From positions 1-64,000 of the forward strand of contig NZ_JATV01000004.1 in NCBI RefSeq assembly GCF_000611675.1: 64,000 bases of DNA, read 5' to 3'. The translations under genes and the position numbers were made by a program. The notes under the pieces were generated by a model. The model saw nothing but the letters and a program-made list of their open reading frames with translations. It made no database searches and was not told the DNA's origin. This document shows positions 1 through 9,556 of the stretch, in pieces. Source of the DNA: Flavobacterium succinicans LMG 10402 (lineage in GTDB: Bacteria; Bacteroidota; Bacteroidia; Flavobacteriales; Flavobacteriaceae). Position 1 is the stretch's first letter. Every line of letters begins with the position of its first letter.

Positions 1-26
1 GGATGGATTTTAATCCGTCCTATTTT
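1..26 (+). terminator. Hairpin at window edge, likely terminator
   Basis: A nine-pair stem (GGATGGATT with AATCCGTCC, one G-T pair) is followed by TATTTT. It probably ends a plus-strand gene that lies outside the window. Confidence 0.4.
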
Positions 27-45
27 GAAAACATTTAAAAAAAAG

Positions 46-141
46 CCACGAATGCACCAATTCTAATTGAATCAGAACGTATGAATTCTTTTCCTATTTA
101 CACACCCAATTATCCCAAAAAAAATTTGTGAATTCGTGGCC
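46..141. repeat. Short inverted repeat GCCACGAAT / ATTCGTGGC
   Basis: GCCACGAAT near position 47 is matched by GAATTCGTGGC near position 131, with about 75 AT-rich bases between. Similar CACGAAT strings end both B repeat units near 7255 and 16250, so this is probably a fragment of a dispersed intergenic repeat. No gene is seen here. Confidence 0.35.
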
Positions 142-142
142 A

Positions 143-177
143 AAAAAAAAGCCCGATCCAAGATCGAGCTCTTTCAA
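143..177 (-). terminator. Rho-independent terminator of the GH97 gene
   Basis: Read on the minus strand, AGCTCGATC and GATCGGGCT pair around a TTG loop (one G-T pair) and are followed by nine T residues. It lies about 55 bases after the GH97 stop codon. Confidence 0.75.
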
Positions 178-230
178 AAACAAAAACAAATTAATCTAAA
201 CTATTTAAAATTGGGTGCTAACCCTGTGTT

Positions 231-2357
<2,127 letters not shown>

Positions 2358-2629
2358 TTAAAAAGGATTAAACATAAGTAAAGTACGATTCCAAAAAGAA
2401 AAACAAGCGTTACACTTGATCTATAAAATAACCGAAATCGATATAATCAATAGCTTTTAAAATTCCCTTTGGGCATAAAAAACTACACCTACAAAATTAG
2501 CCGCTTAATCACAGTGAAAACGATAGCGTAAAAAAAAAGTAGATTTGAAATATTGTAAAATATTGTTTTCCAGTTATTTATAAAATAAAAGTAAACAAAA
2601 AAAGTGGTAGCATTAGGAACAAAAAGTAG

Positions 2630-4294
2630 TTATTTTTCTGGAGAAGTTCCAATTAACAGCACTTGATTTTCAAATTCTTCTCTTGGACCTCGTGCTTTGT
2701 TTTTTAATTGCGAGCGGTAATTGTAAATGGTAGACACAGAATATCTCAAGAACACTGCAATTTTGGCACTGTCTTTTATTCCTAAACGAATCAAAGCAAA
2801 AATGCGTAATTCGGTGTTGAGTAAATCGCCTTTTTTCAAATGAATCGCATCTTGATCAGACAATAAATTAGAAAATTCTTCTTTAAATGTTGGAAATAAT
2901 TCCAAGAAAGTTTGGTCAAATTGAGTGTAAAACTCCTTTAATTCTTTTTCAACAGCCGCATTCGATTTGACCAATTTGAGCAATTCATTTACTTTTCCTG
3001 CTGTGGCCATTACTTTGAGTTTTTGGCTGAATTCCTCAAGTTTACCAATATAATCCGAGCATTGATCCATATAACGACCAATGTAAATTTCCTTTAACAA
3101 ACTGGCCTCGGCCAAGGTGGCATTGGTAGCATTCAAGCGTTGGTTGATTTCTTTTAAGTCCTGATTCAAATTAGAAAGTTGTTCATTGGCCAAAGTAAGA
3201 GCTTTTTGAGCCGCAGCTACTTTTCGCATTTGTTTGAAAAGCAAAACCAAAGCAGCTAGCAGAATTATCGATAAAATGCTTACCGCTATCAAAAAAATGG
3301 TCAATTGTGTACGATTGGTTTCATTTTTATGATCGTAAGCTTGATTAATGATGGGCAGCATTTTGGATATTTCATAGGTACGCAGTTTGGCATTACAAAA
3401 CAACGCGTCTTCCAAAGAGCGCTTGATGTACGTGTACGCCCTGTCAATATCGCCTTCTTCATACAAGATAAAAGCTATTTTTCGTAACGAAATATTTTCT
3501 TTTTTGGCCAATTTCAAATCAGAAATAGCCGAAAGAATCAACCATTTTTTTTGTTGTTCCTTGTCCTTTTTTAACCGATAACCCTCAGCAATCAAATACG
3601 CTAAAACCGCTTGATCTGGATCTTGGGCAGAAGTAGTGCTGTAAAAAGAACGTAACGAAGCAATCGCTTGATCGTATTGCTTGTTTTCAAATAAAACATC
3701 GGTATTGGCAATACAATATTCACGACTTTTGGGCTGAAAATACAGCATAGAAGCATCTCGGTAGCGTTGAGTCAATGCCTTATACTTTTGTTTTTCTATA
3801 GTCGAAGCTGCGTATTCCGTTAAGTAACCATAAACAATGCGGTACGTTCCATAATAATAACCCTTCAAGTTGGGGGTTTGATTTACGGGTATTGAGGCCA
3901 ACAAATCCATCGATTCTTTGTACATGCCTGAAGTACCTAATATCATGGCCACATTGAGTTGAGCCCCATTTACTCTTTCTAAATCGTTTAAAAATCTTGC
4001 TACTTGCCCACTTTTCCGAGCATAAGTTAACGCCGAGTCCAATTGATAAGTGGCGTATTCTGAATAAAGTTGCCCGTAAATAGCATACCGTTGCTCGTTG
4101 GAAGTACTATAACGCAATACTTCTTTGAGATGCAGTAAGTGCGTTTCCTTTTTTTTAGTAGTCACCGAATAGTTCTCAACGGTTCGATCTAATTTTTGCA
4201 ATAAAGAAGCCATATCATCCTGTCCCAAAAAGTAATTGGGGTACAATACAGCCAAAAAAAGAAAAACCAATGGTAAAAAAACGCTTCTATTCAT
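2630..4294 (-). CDS. DUF6377-type membrane regulator with TPR-like sensor and LuxR-type HTH
   Basis: This 554-residue protein has a signal sequence (1-24), a helical TPR-like periplasmic half (about 30-320), one transmembrane helix (about 326-350), a coiled coil (about 355-400) and a cytoplasmic C-terminal region. The last part contains LNTELRIFALIRLGI followed by SVSTIYNYRSQLKNKA (about 490-535), a LuxR-like helix-turn-helix. This is the layout of Bacteroidota one-component regulators that sense sugars in the periplasm and act on DNA at the membrane. It lies upstream of the GH97 gene on the same strand with a 280-base gap, so each probably has its own promoter. Control of the GH97 gene is inferred from position. 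Confidence 0.75.
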   Translation of the reverse strand: MNRSVFLPLVFLFLAVLYPNYFLGQDDMASLLQKLDRTVENYSVTTKKKETHLLHLKEVLRYSTSNEQRYAIYGQLYSEYATYQLDSALTYARKSGQVARFLNDLERVNGAQLNVAMILGTSGMYKESMDLLASIPVNQTPNLKGYYYGTYRIVYGYLTEYAASTIEKQKYKALTQRYRDASMLYFQPKSREYCIANTDVLFENKQYDQAIASLRSFYSTTSAQDPDQAVLAYLIAEGYRLKKDKEQQKKWLILSAISDLKLAKKENISLRKIAFILYEEGDIDRAYTYIKRSLEDALFCNAKLRTYEISKMLPIINQAYDHKNETNRTQLTIFLIAVSILSIILLAALVLLFKQMRKVAAAQKALTLANEQLSNLNQDLKEINQRLNATNATLAEASLLKEIYIGRYMDQCSDYIGKLEEFSQKLKVMATAGKVNELLKLVKSNAAVEKELKEFYTQFDQTFLELFPTFKEEFSNLLSDQDAIHLKKGDLLNTELRIFALIRLGIKDSAKIAVFLRYSVSTIYNYRSQLKNKARGPREEFENQVLLIGTSPEK

Positions 4295-4553
4295 TAGGTA
4301 AAAATAGGGATAATTTCATTTTCCTTTCTCTAAATTAACCCTATTTAAGATTTTGATGGCTTTACTACCTGCCAAAAGCTCCTCAAAGGGACGGATTAGT
4401 ACTTCAATTTTTTGTTTTCTAAACTTCGACAGTATAAATTCTATTATTTTTTACTCACTTTCTAATTTTTTAAAGATTAAACGACATACAATTACATTTT
4501 TTTATTAAATTTATTGTCATTTTTGCGAAATCGATATTTTTAAGATAAATTCT

Positions 4554-4561
4554 TATCTTTG
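4554..4561 (+). promoter_or_regulatory. -7 box of the tdh promoter
   Basis: TATCTTTG matches the Bacteroidota TAnnTTTG box 20 bases before the tdh start codon. No well-spaced -33 TTTG is obvious; the nearest is 28 bases upstream. Confidence 0.6.
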
Positions 4562-4581
4562 TTCTCCTAAAACGGCAACTT

Positions 4582-5520
4582 ATGAATCCAAAAATATTAA
4601 TCATTGGCGCGTGTGGTCAAATCGGAACGGAACTGACCCAAAAATTGAGAAAAATTTACGGTACCGAGAACGTCATCGCCTCCGATATTCGAAAACTGAA
4701 TGTAGATGTGGTCAACTCGGGTCCTTTTGAAGTCATCAATGCGCTCGATTTTAACCAAATCGAACATTTGGTCGAAGTACACCAAATCACCGATGTCTAT
4801 TTGATGGCCGCTTTGCTCTCGGCTACTGCCGAAAAAAACCCAGCTTTTGCTTGGGATTTGAATATGAATTCCTTGTTTCACGTCCTGAATTTGGCCAAAG
4901 CCGGAAAAATCAAAAAAATATTCTGGCCTTCGAGTATTGCGGTTTTCGGACCTACAACTCCCAAAGAAAACACCCCACAATACACCATTATGGAGCCTTC
5001 GACCGTGTATGGTATTAGCAAACAATCGGGCGAAAGATGGTGCGAATACTACCACAACCTTTTTGGCGTAGACGTACGCAGCATCCGTTATCCGGGCTTG
5101 ATTAGCTGGTCTTCACCTCCGGGCGGTGGCACTACGGACTATGCGGTAGACATTTACCACAAAGCCCTCGAAAACCAATCGTACGAATGTTTCTTATCGG
5201 CAGAAACCAAAATGCCAATGATGTATATGGACGACGCCATTGCGGCTACCATCCAAATTATGCAGGCACCAGCGGAGCAAATCAAAATTCGTTCGTCATA
5301 CAACTTGGCCGCAATGAGTTTTACACCCACCGAAATCGCCGCCGAAATCCAAAAGCACATTCCTGATTTCACCATCAGCTATGCACCCGATTTCCGTCAA
5401 AAAATTGCCGATAGTTGGCCTGCCAGCATCGACGACAGCCGTGCACGTGAAGATTGGGGTTGGAACCACCATTTTGCCCTCGACAATATGACGGTAGATA
5501 TGCTTGAACATTTGAAATAA
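4582..5520 (+). CDS. tdh: L-threonine 3-dehydrogenase, short-chain (SDR) type
   Basis: The product oxidises L-threonine to 2-amino-3-oxobutyrate with NAD+, the first step of threonine breakdown to glycine and acetyl-CoA. It is 312 residues, the length of the extended-SDR threonine dehydrogenases known from flavobacteria, and is unrelated to the zinc-dependent E. coli enzyme. The Rossmann motif GACGQIG lies at 9-15, the catalytic serine in WPSSIAVFG (117/118), and the catalytic pair Tyr143-Lys147 in YGISK. A UDP-sugar epimerase is the main alternative from the fold, but the overall sequence, including the SWSSPPGGGTTDYAVDIY stretch, fits threonine dehydrogenase. No partner kbl (2-amino-3-ketobutyrate ligase) is nearby. 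It is monocistronic. Confidence 0.88.
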   Translation: MNPKILIIGACGQIGTELTQKLRKIYGTENVIASDIRKLNVDVVNSGPFEVINALDFNQIEHLVEVHQITDVYLMAALLSATAEKNPAFAWDLNMNSLFHVLNLAKAGKIKKIFWPSSIAVFGPTTPKENTPQYTIMEPSTVYGISKQSGERWCEYYHNLFGVDVRSIRYPGLISWSSPPGGGTTDYAVDIYHKALENQSYECFLSAETKMPMMYMDDAIAATIQIMQAPAEQIKIRSSYNLAAMSFTPTEIAAEIQKHIPDFTISYAPDFRQKIADSWPASIDDSRAREDWGWNHHFALDNMTVDMLEHLK

Positions 5521-5637
5521 AATAACAACTGGCTAATGTTGTTAAACATATAAGTCATTGAAGTTTTTCGTATAATAAAAAGCCGATAGTAGCCCATAGA
5601 AGTTGTATTCGTGCATTCTTGGCTGTTATTTAAACAT

Positions 5638-5705
5638 AAGGCACATAAGGACATTTAAGTTATTCCTTTTAACTTAAATTCTTTATGTGCCTTAGTTTTT
5701 TTTTG
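5638..5705. terminator. Long hairpin after tdh
   Basis: TAAGGCACATAA pairs with TTTATGTGCCTTA and an inner TTTAAGTT pairs with AACTTAAA. A run of nine T residues follows. It probably terminates tdh about 120 bases after the stop. Confidence 0.6.
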
Positions 5706-5729
5706 GACAATTCATCAAGAGCACACGAA

Positions 5730-6058
5730 CAGATTTTACCACACTTCCCCTCCCGTGATACGCTATATCTTTGCTGCCGAACCCCGTCAGCAAAGGATGC
5801 CGCTCCTCCCGGGGCTAGTTGAGACGTATCTTTTTCAAAACACTTATTGTAAATAGTACTTTCCTCCTGCAAGGTTTTAAAAACCTTGTAAGTGTTTTAT
5901 ACTTAGCTTTTAAACAGTAATGGAAATAAGTTGTTTAGTGATTTATAAGAATAATTAGGTATGTTTGAAAAACGATAAAGCGATATTAAGCTTTTTTTAG
6001 CTTCCTGATTATGGATGTAAATACAAGGTTTGTTTCGGCCATATACAAGTTGTAGGAA
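5730..6058 (+). repeat. Repeat unit A, copy 1 (left border of accessory block 1)
   Basis: About 330 bases closely resemble 13121-13457. The parts in order are: an inverted copy of the hairpin repeat (about 5730-5818); a CCTGCAAGGTTTT...AACCTTGTA hairpin (about 5866-5890); a conserved TATGTTTG promoter-like box (5960-5967) facing the payload; an AAGCT...AGCTT mini-hairpin; and a conserved tail ending in ATATACAAGTT. After that GTT the two copies diverge abruptly. The gap from 5521 to 6141 holds no gene; the reading frame across the hairpin is a by-product of the repeat. Confidence 0.8.
5742..5818 (-). repeat. Hairpin repeat family, copy 1
   Basis: On the minus strand it reads CTAGCCCCGGGAGGAG, a stem-loop (CTTTGCTGACGGGGTTCGGC and AGCAAAG arms), then a GCGTATCACGGGAGGGG tail. 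It shares the flanks, but not the stem sequence, with the copies at 7122, 16073, 18296 and 28245. It lies downstream of tdh in the same sense. Confidence 0.75.
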
Positions 6059-6102
6059 ATTTAATTCGAACGTACGGATTTTAAATATTAGATATAAATC
6101 AT

Positions 6103-6110
6103 TATTTTTG
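6103..6110 (+). promoter_or_regulatory. -7 box upstream of the DUF6934-like gene
   Basis: TATTTTTG, a match to TAnnTTTG, lies about 32 bases before the TTG start. No clear -33 element is seen. Confidence 0.5.
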
Positions 6111-6141
6111 CAACTTTCTAATTTTTAACACCATTATAAAA

Positions 6142-6681
6142 TTGCTAAATAATAACCATTACGACACAGAAGTAACTTTAAATGAGGAAAGATTACAATA
6201 TCTTTTTGCAAGTATTGGTAACTCTACTATAATTAAAGCTATTGAATACAGCCCAATAACACTTTTGGGCAATAGAGTTGTATATAATTTAGGTTTTGGG
6301 GATTATGATGAAGAAAGTAAAACAATAATCGACGACACAAACAGTAATAATGGAGATATGTACACTGTGTTTAATACAGTTTTGCATACAGTTCCATTGT
6401 TTTTCGAATCAAAACCTGATTGTGTATTATATGTATGCGGTAGTGATTCAACTGAAAATTTTAAGGAGAGCTGTTTACCATTTTGCAAAAAGAAATGTAG
6501 TGAGTTTTGCAAAAAAGAAAATCTAAGAATTAAAACATACAGATATTTTGTAGATAAAAACTTTGAAAACCTAAGCAACGATTATATTTTTTTTGGAAAA
6601 AACAGAACAGCAAATAACACTTTTGTCCAATACGTACCAGGTCATGAATATCATGATATTTTGGTATATAAAAAAAAATAA
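6142..6681 (+). CDS. DUF6934-like hypothetical protein
   Basis: This 179-residue soluble protein of unknown function resembles the Bacteroidota DUF6934 family, with the family-like stretches VYNLGFGDYDEE, DDTNSNNGDMYTVFNTV and a C-terminal GHEYHDILVYKK. It is followed 70 bases later by a 53-residue basic protein, a pairing that recalls two-gene toxin-antitoxin loci, although no function is established. An oddity is four cysteines at 111, 115, 119 and 123, spaced to lie along one helix, plus Cys94 and Cys99. No ATG is in frame near the start; TTG at 6142 is the best choice. It is the first gene of accessory block 1, between repeats A and B. Confidence 0.7.
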   Translation: MLNNNHYDTEVTLNEERLQYLFASIGNSTIIKAIEYSPITLLGNRVVYNLGFGDYDEESKTIIDDTNSNNGDMYTVFNTVLHTVPLFFESKPDCVLYVCGSDSTENFKESCLPFCKKKCSEFCKKENLRIKTYRYFVDKNFENLSNDYIFFGKNRTANNTFVQYVPGHEYHDILVYKKK

Positions 6682-6751
6682 TTACTTTTGCACCCTCGAA
6701 TGAATATTAATTTATATATTTGAGTAAACTTACTTTTTAAAGTTAGCAGTT

Positions 6752-6913
6752 ATGAAAAAAACAGTAGAAACAAAAAGAATAATTGATATCCCTAAAGATG
6801 CTAAAATTAAGTTTAGTTCTGTAGCAGCGAATATCAAGGATAAAAAGTTGTTTCAAACCAAAATTGAAGCAGCTAAGAGATCATTGGAAGGCTTTAAAAC
6901 TTTGCCTATTTAG
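6752..6913 (+). CDS. Small basic protein (53 aa), partner of the DUF6934-like gene
   Basis: The product starts MKKTVETKRIIDIPKDAKIK and ends KTLPI. It is lysine-rich and predicted to be mostly helical in its second half. It starts with ATG after GTTAGCAGTT and sits between the DUF6934-like gene and a strong terminator, which supports a real two-gene unit. Genes of this size often accompany DUF6934 genes as far as I recall; an antitoxin-like role is only a guess. Confidence 0.6.
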   Translation: MKKTVETKRIIDIPKDAKIKFSSVAANIKDKKLFQTKIEAAKRSLEGFKTLPI

Positions 6914-6939
6914 AAAAAACGTCAAACATTATAGAATTG

Positions 6940-6970
6940 AATCCGTATTTTTAAAATACGGATTTTTTTT
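6940..6970 (+). terminator. Terminator of accessory block 1
   Basis: AATCCGTATTTT and AAAATACGGATT form a 12-pair stem that runs into eight T residues, 27 bases after the 53-residue ORF. Confidence 0.8.
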
Positions 6971-7030
6971 GTCTATAATGCAAACTTCCTACAAAAGCTA
7001 CTCCTATGTAAAGCATCATAAAGTTATTCT

Positions 7031-7265
7031 CATTGTGAGCACGAGCCAGAGGCATCTCGCTAGCCGTTGAAATTAATTATGCTCCAAGAAACATCATTTT
7101 TTTATTTTGAAAACTAAAAGTCCTCGCCTAGCCCCGATGGCAGTGGAAATCCTCTTGTGCTGGGGTTCAGCACAAGAGATTGTAATGAACAGCGGGACAA
7201 CTCGTGTGGTGCGCAAAAGAAGTACTGCTCCTAAAAACAAACACAAATTACACGAATTGACACGA
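7031..7265 (+). repeat. Repeat unit B, copy 1 (right border of accessory block 1)
   Basis: The unit starts with TTGTGAGCACGAGCCAGAGG, includes CGCTAGC, an AT-rich TTTTTTATT stretch, the hairpin repeat (7122-7240) and ends in CACGAAT repeats. The same order occurs at 15976-16256. The gap from 6914 to 7308 holds only the terminator and this repeat. Confidence 0.8.
7122..7240 (+). repeat. Hairpin repeat family, copy 2
   Basis: Conserved left flank CGCCTAGCCCCGATGGCAG, perfect 11-pair stem CTCTTGTGCTG/CAGCACAAGAG (7152-7178), and conserved right flank with AGCGGGACAACTCGTGTGGT. It lies about 70 bases 3' of the minus-strand regulator gene ending at 7309. Confidence 0.8.
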
Positions 7266-7308
7266 ATGCAGTCCTTCGAATTCCATTTGACGGCCGTGTT
7301 AGTTTTCC

Positions 7309-8196
7309 TTAGGCGGTTACTTCCAGCTTGTATCCTTTGCCGCGTACCACTAAGATGTTGCTCTTTGGGTCTAGTTCTAGTTTTTTTCTGAGTTTTGAGA
7401 TGAACATATCCAGACTACGGCCCACGATGACACCTTCGTCTTCCCAAATTTCTTTTTGTAAGCGGCTTCGGGCTATGGTTTCGTTGGGAGCTGAAGCAAA
7501 GATGCGCAATAGACGTGTTTCTGTTGCGGTGAGAACTTCGGTTGTTTCGTTGATTTGCAGTTGACGTTGCTGCGTATCAAACACTACCGAACCAAAAATG
7601 AATAGCTTGTCATCCTCTGTTTTGGCTACCCTATTTTTCGGCCTAGCAGGCTTCAAAAAAACAAAACCAAGCAAGGCAACAAATGACAAACCACCCAAAA
7701 GATACGTATAGTTTGTTGCGATGCCATTGGGTTTAAAAGTAATGTTGATGGTATAACAAGCCACAGGTTGTTTTCTTCCAATACAAGCTACAATATCGTC
7801 TTTTTTATTTTTGGAAATGGCGTATCCATAAGCAACAGTCGAATTAGCGCAATTAAGCACACTAACCACATAATCGTTGGCGAGCGGGTCTTTGGCTAAC
7901 CATCGCTGCGTCGTTTTCACCAGAACATCAGGTTGAAAGCTAAACGCACTCTCAAAAATGATTTGATATTCGTTTTCGGAAATCTTTTTTATGGGAAGCA
8001 CTCTTGAAGTACTGTCGCCAGACTGCAGGAGTATGTCGTGTCCGATGCGACGCAATAACACTTCTCGTTTAGAACTAGCATAGTTGTCATTATCCCCGAA
8101 GCTAAACCCAACACTGATTACAACAATGAATAAGAGTCCCATCCATCCGAAGAGGTAGTTGCGTTTTCTGGAATGGAGATATTGTGTAAATTGCAT
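7309..8196 (-). CDS. ToxR-like membrane-anchored winged-helix regulator
   Basis: This 295-residue protein has a short cytoplasmic N-terminus, a transmembrane helix (15-33), a periplasmic domain (about 34-163) with cysteines 116, 138 and 147, a second transmembrane helix (164-182) and a cytoplasmic OmpR/PhoB-type winged helix (197-295). The last includes LTATETRLLRIF, a recognition region near SLDMFISKLRKKL and the wing strand VVRGKGYKL. It has no receiver domain, so it is a one-component signal transducer like ToxR or CadC, with DNA binding at the C-terminus. It is divergent from a secreted protein gene, with a 111-base shared control region containing three TTTACA direct repeats. The signal is unknown. 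Confidence 0.8.
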   Translation of the reverse strand: MQFTQYLHSRKRNYLFGWMGLLFIVVISVGFSFGDNDNYASSKREVLLRRIGHDILLQSGDSTSRVLPIKKISENEYQIIFESAFSFQPDVLVKTTQRWLAKDPLANDYVVSVLNCANSTVAYGYAISKNKKDDIVACIGRKQPVACYTINITFKPNGIATNYTYLLGGLSFVALLGFVFLKPARPKNRVAKTEDDKLFIFGSVVFDTQQRQLQINETTEVLTATETRLLRIFASAPNETIARSRLQKEIWEDEGVIVGRSLDMFISKLRKKLELDPKSNILVVRGKGYKLEVTA

Positions 8197-8211
8197 AGTG
8201 TCAAGTTTATA

Positions 8212-8238
8212 TTTACAAAGTTTACATTTTTATTTACA
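8212..8238. promoter_or_regulatory. Candidate operator: three TTTACA direct repeats
   Basis: TTTACA occurs at 8212, 8221 and 8233 in the divergent region between the ToxR-like gene and the exported protein gene. Spaced direct repeats are typical targets of OmpR-family winged helices. Binding is inferred. Confidence 0.4.
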
Positions 8239-8307
8239 ATCCCAATTGCTTCAGCCTTAAAATATTCAAATACATTCGCATTATCAATTTTAAAAAACAG
8301 CAACGTT

Positions 8308-8856
8308 ATGAAAAAAACCATCTATTTGTTGACCTTAGCCCTGACTTTACTAAGCGGAGTAGTATTGGCTAATTGTGAAATGAAAAATGAAAACAATTCC
8401 CCCAAGAAACCAAGCTCAATTGCTGACAAAAAAGCCAATGAAAAAGCAAGAAAAAAATGGGAGGCTTCTCCTGATGGCAAACGCTATATGGCTTGGAAAG
8501 TTTCTCCATTGGGAAAAAAAGTACAGGCTAGTTATGAAAAAATAAAGCCTTCTTTAAAAGCTTTCAACAAAATGGAAGCTGTAGTTATTTGTATTAATTA
8601 TCAGCGTCCAAGTACAAATAATTCGGGACCAAAATGGCTTATTGTGGAAATTAATGGCGAACGATATATGATGCAATTCATTCCTAAAGAATTCGAGCTA
8701 TTGAAAGACCTAAAAGTTAACGACAAAATAACTATCAAAAGCCGCAGCGCCGGACTCTCTGATAATCATCCCCATTTGATTTTATCAAGTGACTATATTG
8801 AGCACGACAATAAGGTGCTTTTTGAACGTGATTTGAGTAAAAATAATGGTTGTTAA
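8308..8856 (+). CDS. Secreted hypothetical protein
   Basis: This protein is 182 residues when started at ATG 8308, which gives a clean signal peptide (MKKTIYLLTLALTLLSGVVLA). The longer upstream frame would bury it. The cysteine after the signal is not in a lipobox, so it is probably periplasmic or exported rather than lipidated. The mature part has a lysine-rich helix (about 30-90, with two related SPDGKRYMAWK and SPLGKKVQAS units) and a beta-rich domain (about 95-170) ending in LILSSDYIEHD. I do not recognise the family. It is divergent from the ToxR-like regulator and may be its target. A promoter-like TACATTCG lies at 8270-8277. Confidence 0.7.
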   Translation: MKKTIYLLTLALTLLSGVVLANCEMKNENNSPKKPSSIADKKANEKARKKWEASPDGKRYMAWKVSPLGKKVQASYEKIKPSLKAFNKMEAVVICINYQRPSTNNSGPKWLIVEINGERYMMQFIPKEFELLKDLKVNDKITIKSRSAGLSDNHPHLILSSDYIEHDNKVLFERDLSKNNGC

Positions 8857-8870
8857 TACAGCTTTTTGTG

Positions 8871-8878
8871 TAAATTTG
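8871..8878 (+). promoter_or_regulatory. -7 box of the HigBA-like operon
   Basis: TAAATTTG matches TAnnTTTG, with a TTG 18 bases upstream (8850-8852). Its position after the exported-protein stop gives the toxin-antitoxin pair its own promoter and a short leader. Confidence 0.6.
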
Positions 8879-8901
8879 TATCCAAACGAATACAATTTTA
8901 A

Positions 8902-9201
8902 ATGTACTTTCTTGAAAAAACAGTAGAATTTGATAAATGGTTGCGAAAGCTAAATGACCTTAAAGCAAAAGCTAAAATCTTATTCCGCCTCCAAAAATTA
9001 GAAAAAGACGAACATTTTGGCGATTGCGAAGCGGTTGGAGAAGGCATCAGGGAACTAAAAATTAACTATGCTAAAGGCTACCGAATCTATTTCAAAGAAA
9101 TGGATGGAAAAATTATTATTCTACTTATTGGAGATGACAAATCAAGCCAACAAAGAGACATTGAAAAAGCAAAAGAGATTTGGAGAAAATTAAAACAATA
9201 G
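8902..9201 (+). CDS. RelE/ParE-family toxin (HI1419/Gp49-like)
   Basis: This 99-residue basic protein belongs to the RelE/ParE superfamily group annotated as addiction-module killer protein. Its features are an N-terminal helix with FDKWLRKLNDLKAKAKILFRL, a central GEGIRELKINYAKGYRIYF strand region and a C-terminal ILLIGDDKSSQQRDIEKAKE helix. RelE relatives cut mRNA on the ribosome; this is the usual role but is not shown here. The toxin gene comes first and the antitoxin starts three bases after its stop, the toxin-first order of HigBA-type modules. Confidence 0.88.
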   Translation: MYFLEKTVEFDKWLRKLNDLKAKAKILFRLQKLEKDEHFGDCEAVGEGIRELKINYAKGYRIYFKEMDGKIIILLIGDDKSSQQRDIEKAKEIWRKLKQ

Positions 9202-9204
9202 GAA

Positions 9205-9489
9205 ATGGAAACATCAAAATTTGATATCTCAGATTATTTGGATAGCAACGAAATGATTGCTGAGTATTTAAATTCAGTATTAGAAGAAGGGAATGACGCA
9301 GAAATGGTTACTGCTATCGGACATATTGCAAAAGCCATTGGTATGACTAAAATAGCCGAAGAAACAGGTATGAGCAGACCGAGTTTGTACAAAGCATTAT
9401 CTGAAGGAGCCAATCCACAATTTTCAACTATAATGAAAGTTTTAAAAGCAATTGGTGGACAAATACAAATAAATCCATTACCCGCTTAG
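9205..9489 (+). CDS. Addiction-module antidote protein (HI1420-like HTH)
   Basis: This 94-residue antitoxin starts three bases after the toxin. The N-terminal part (MxxSKFDISDYLDSNEMIAEYLN) is typical of the family that pairs with Gp49-like toxins. The C-terminal part carries a Xre-type helix-turn-helix (about 46-80: GMTKIAEETGMSRPSLYKAL) that should bind the operon promoter. It probably neutralises the toxin and autorepresses the TAAATTTG promoter. A strong terminator follows. Confidence 0.88.
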   Translation: METSKFDISDYLDSNEMIAEYLNSVLEEGNDAEMVTAIGHIAKAIGMTKIAEETGMSRPSLYKALSEGANPQFSTIMKVLKAIGGQIQINPLPA

Positions 9490-9508
9490 TATTCATTTAG
9501 TAAACACA

Positions 9509-9545
9509 AAAAAGCCCAACATAACGTTGGGCTTTTTACTTTTTT
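9509..9545. terminator. Bidirectional terminator between antitoxin and M13 peptidase
   Basis: AAAAAAGCCCAAC and GTTGGGCTTTTT pair around ATAA, with T or A runs on both sides. It serves the convergent antitoxin and M13 genes. Confidence 0.8.
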
Positions 9546-9556
9546 GACCATTTCGA

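Noticed and set aside
4597..5055. 152-residue frame antisense to tdh
   Set aside because: Fully inside tdh, without a recognisable domain or promoter.
5669..5872. Reading frame on the minus strand resembling the one at 13100-13381 (shared LAPGG.ASFADGVRQQRYS peptide)
   Set aside because: Both are translations of the non-coding hairpin repeat in unit A. The similarity is of DNA repeats, the frame covers stems and flanks, and there is no start context.
8173..8307. Upstream extension of the secreted protein to 8173
   Set aside because: It would place 45 residues before a normal signal peptide and overlap the divergent control region.
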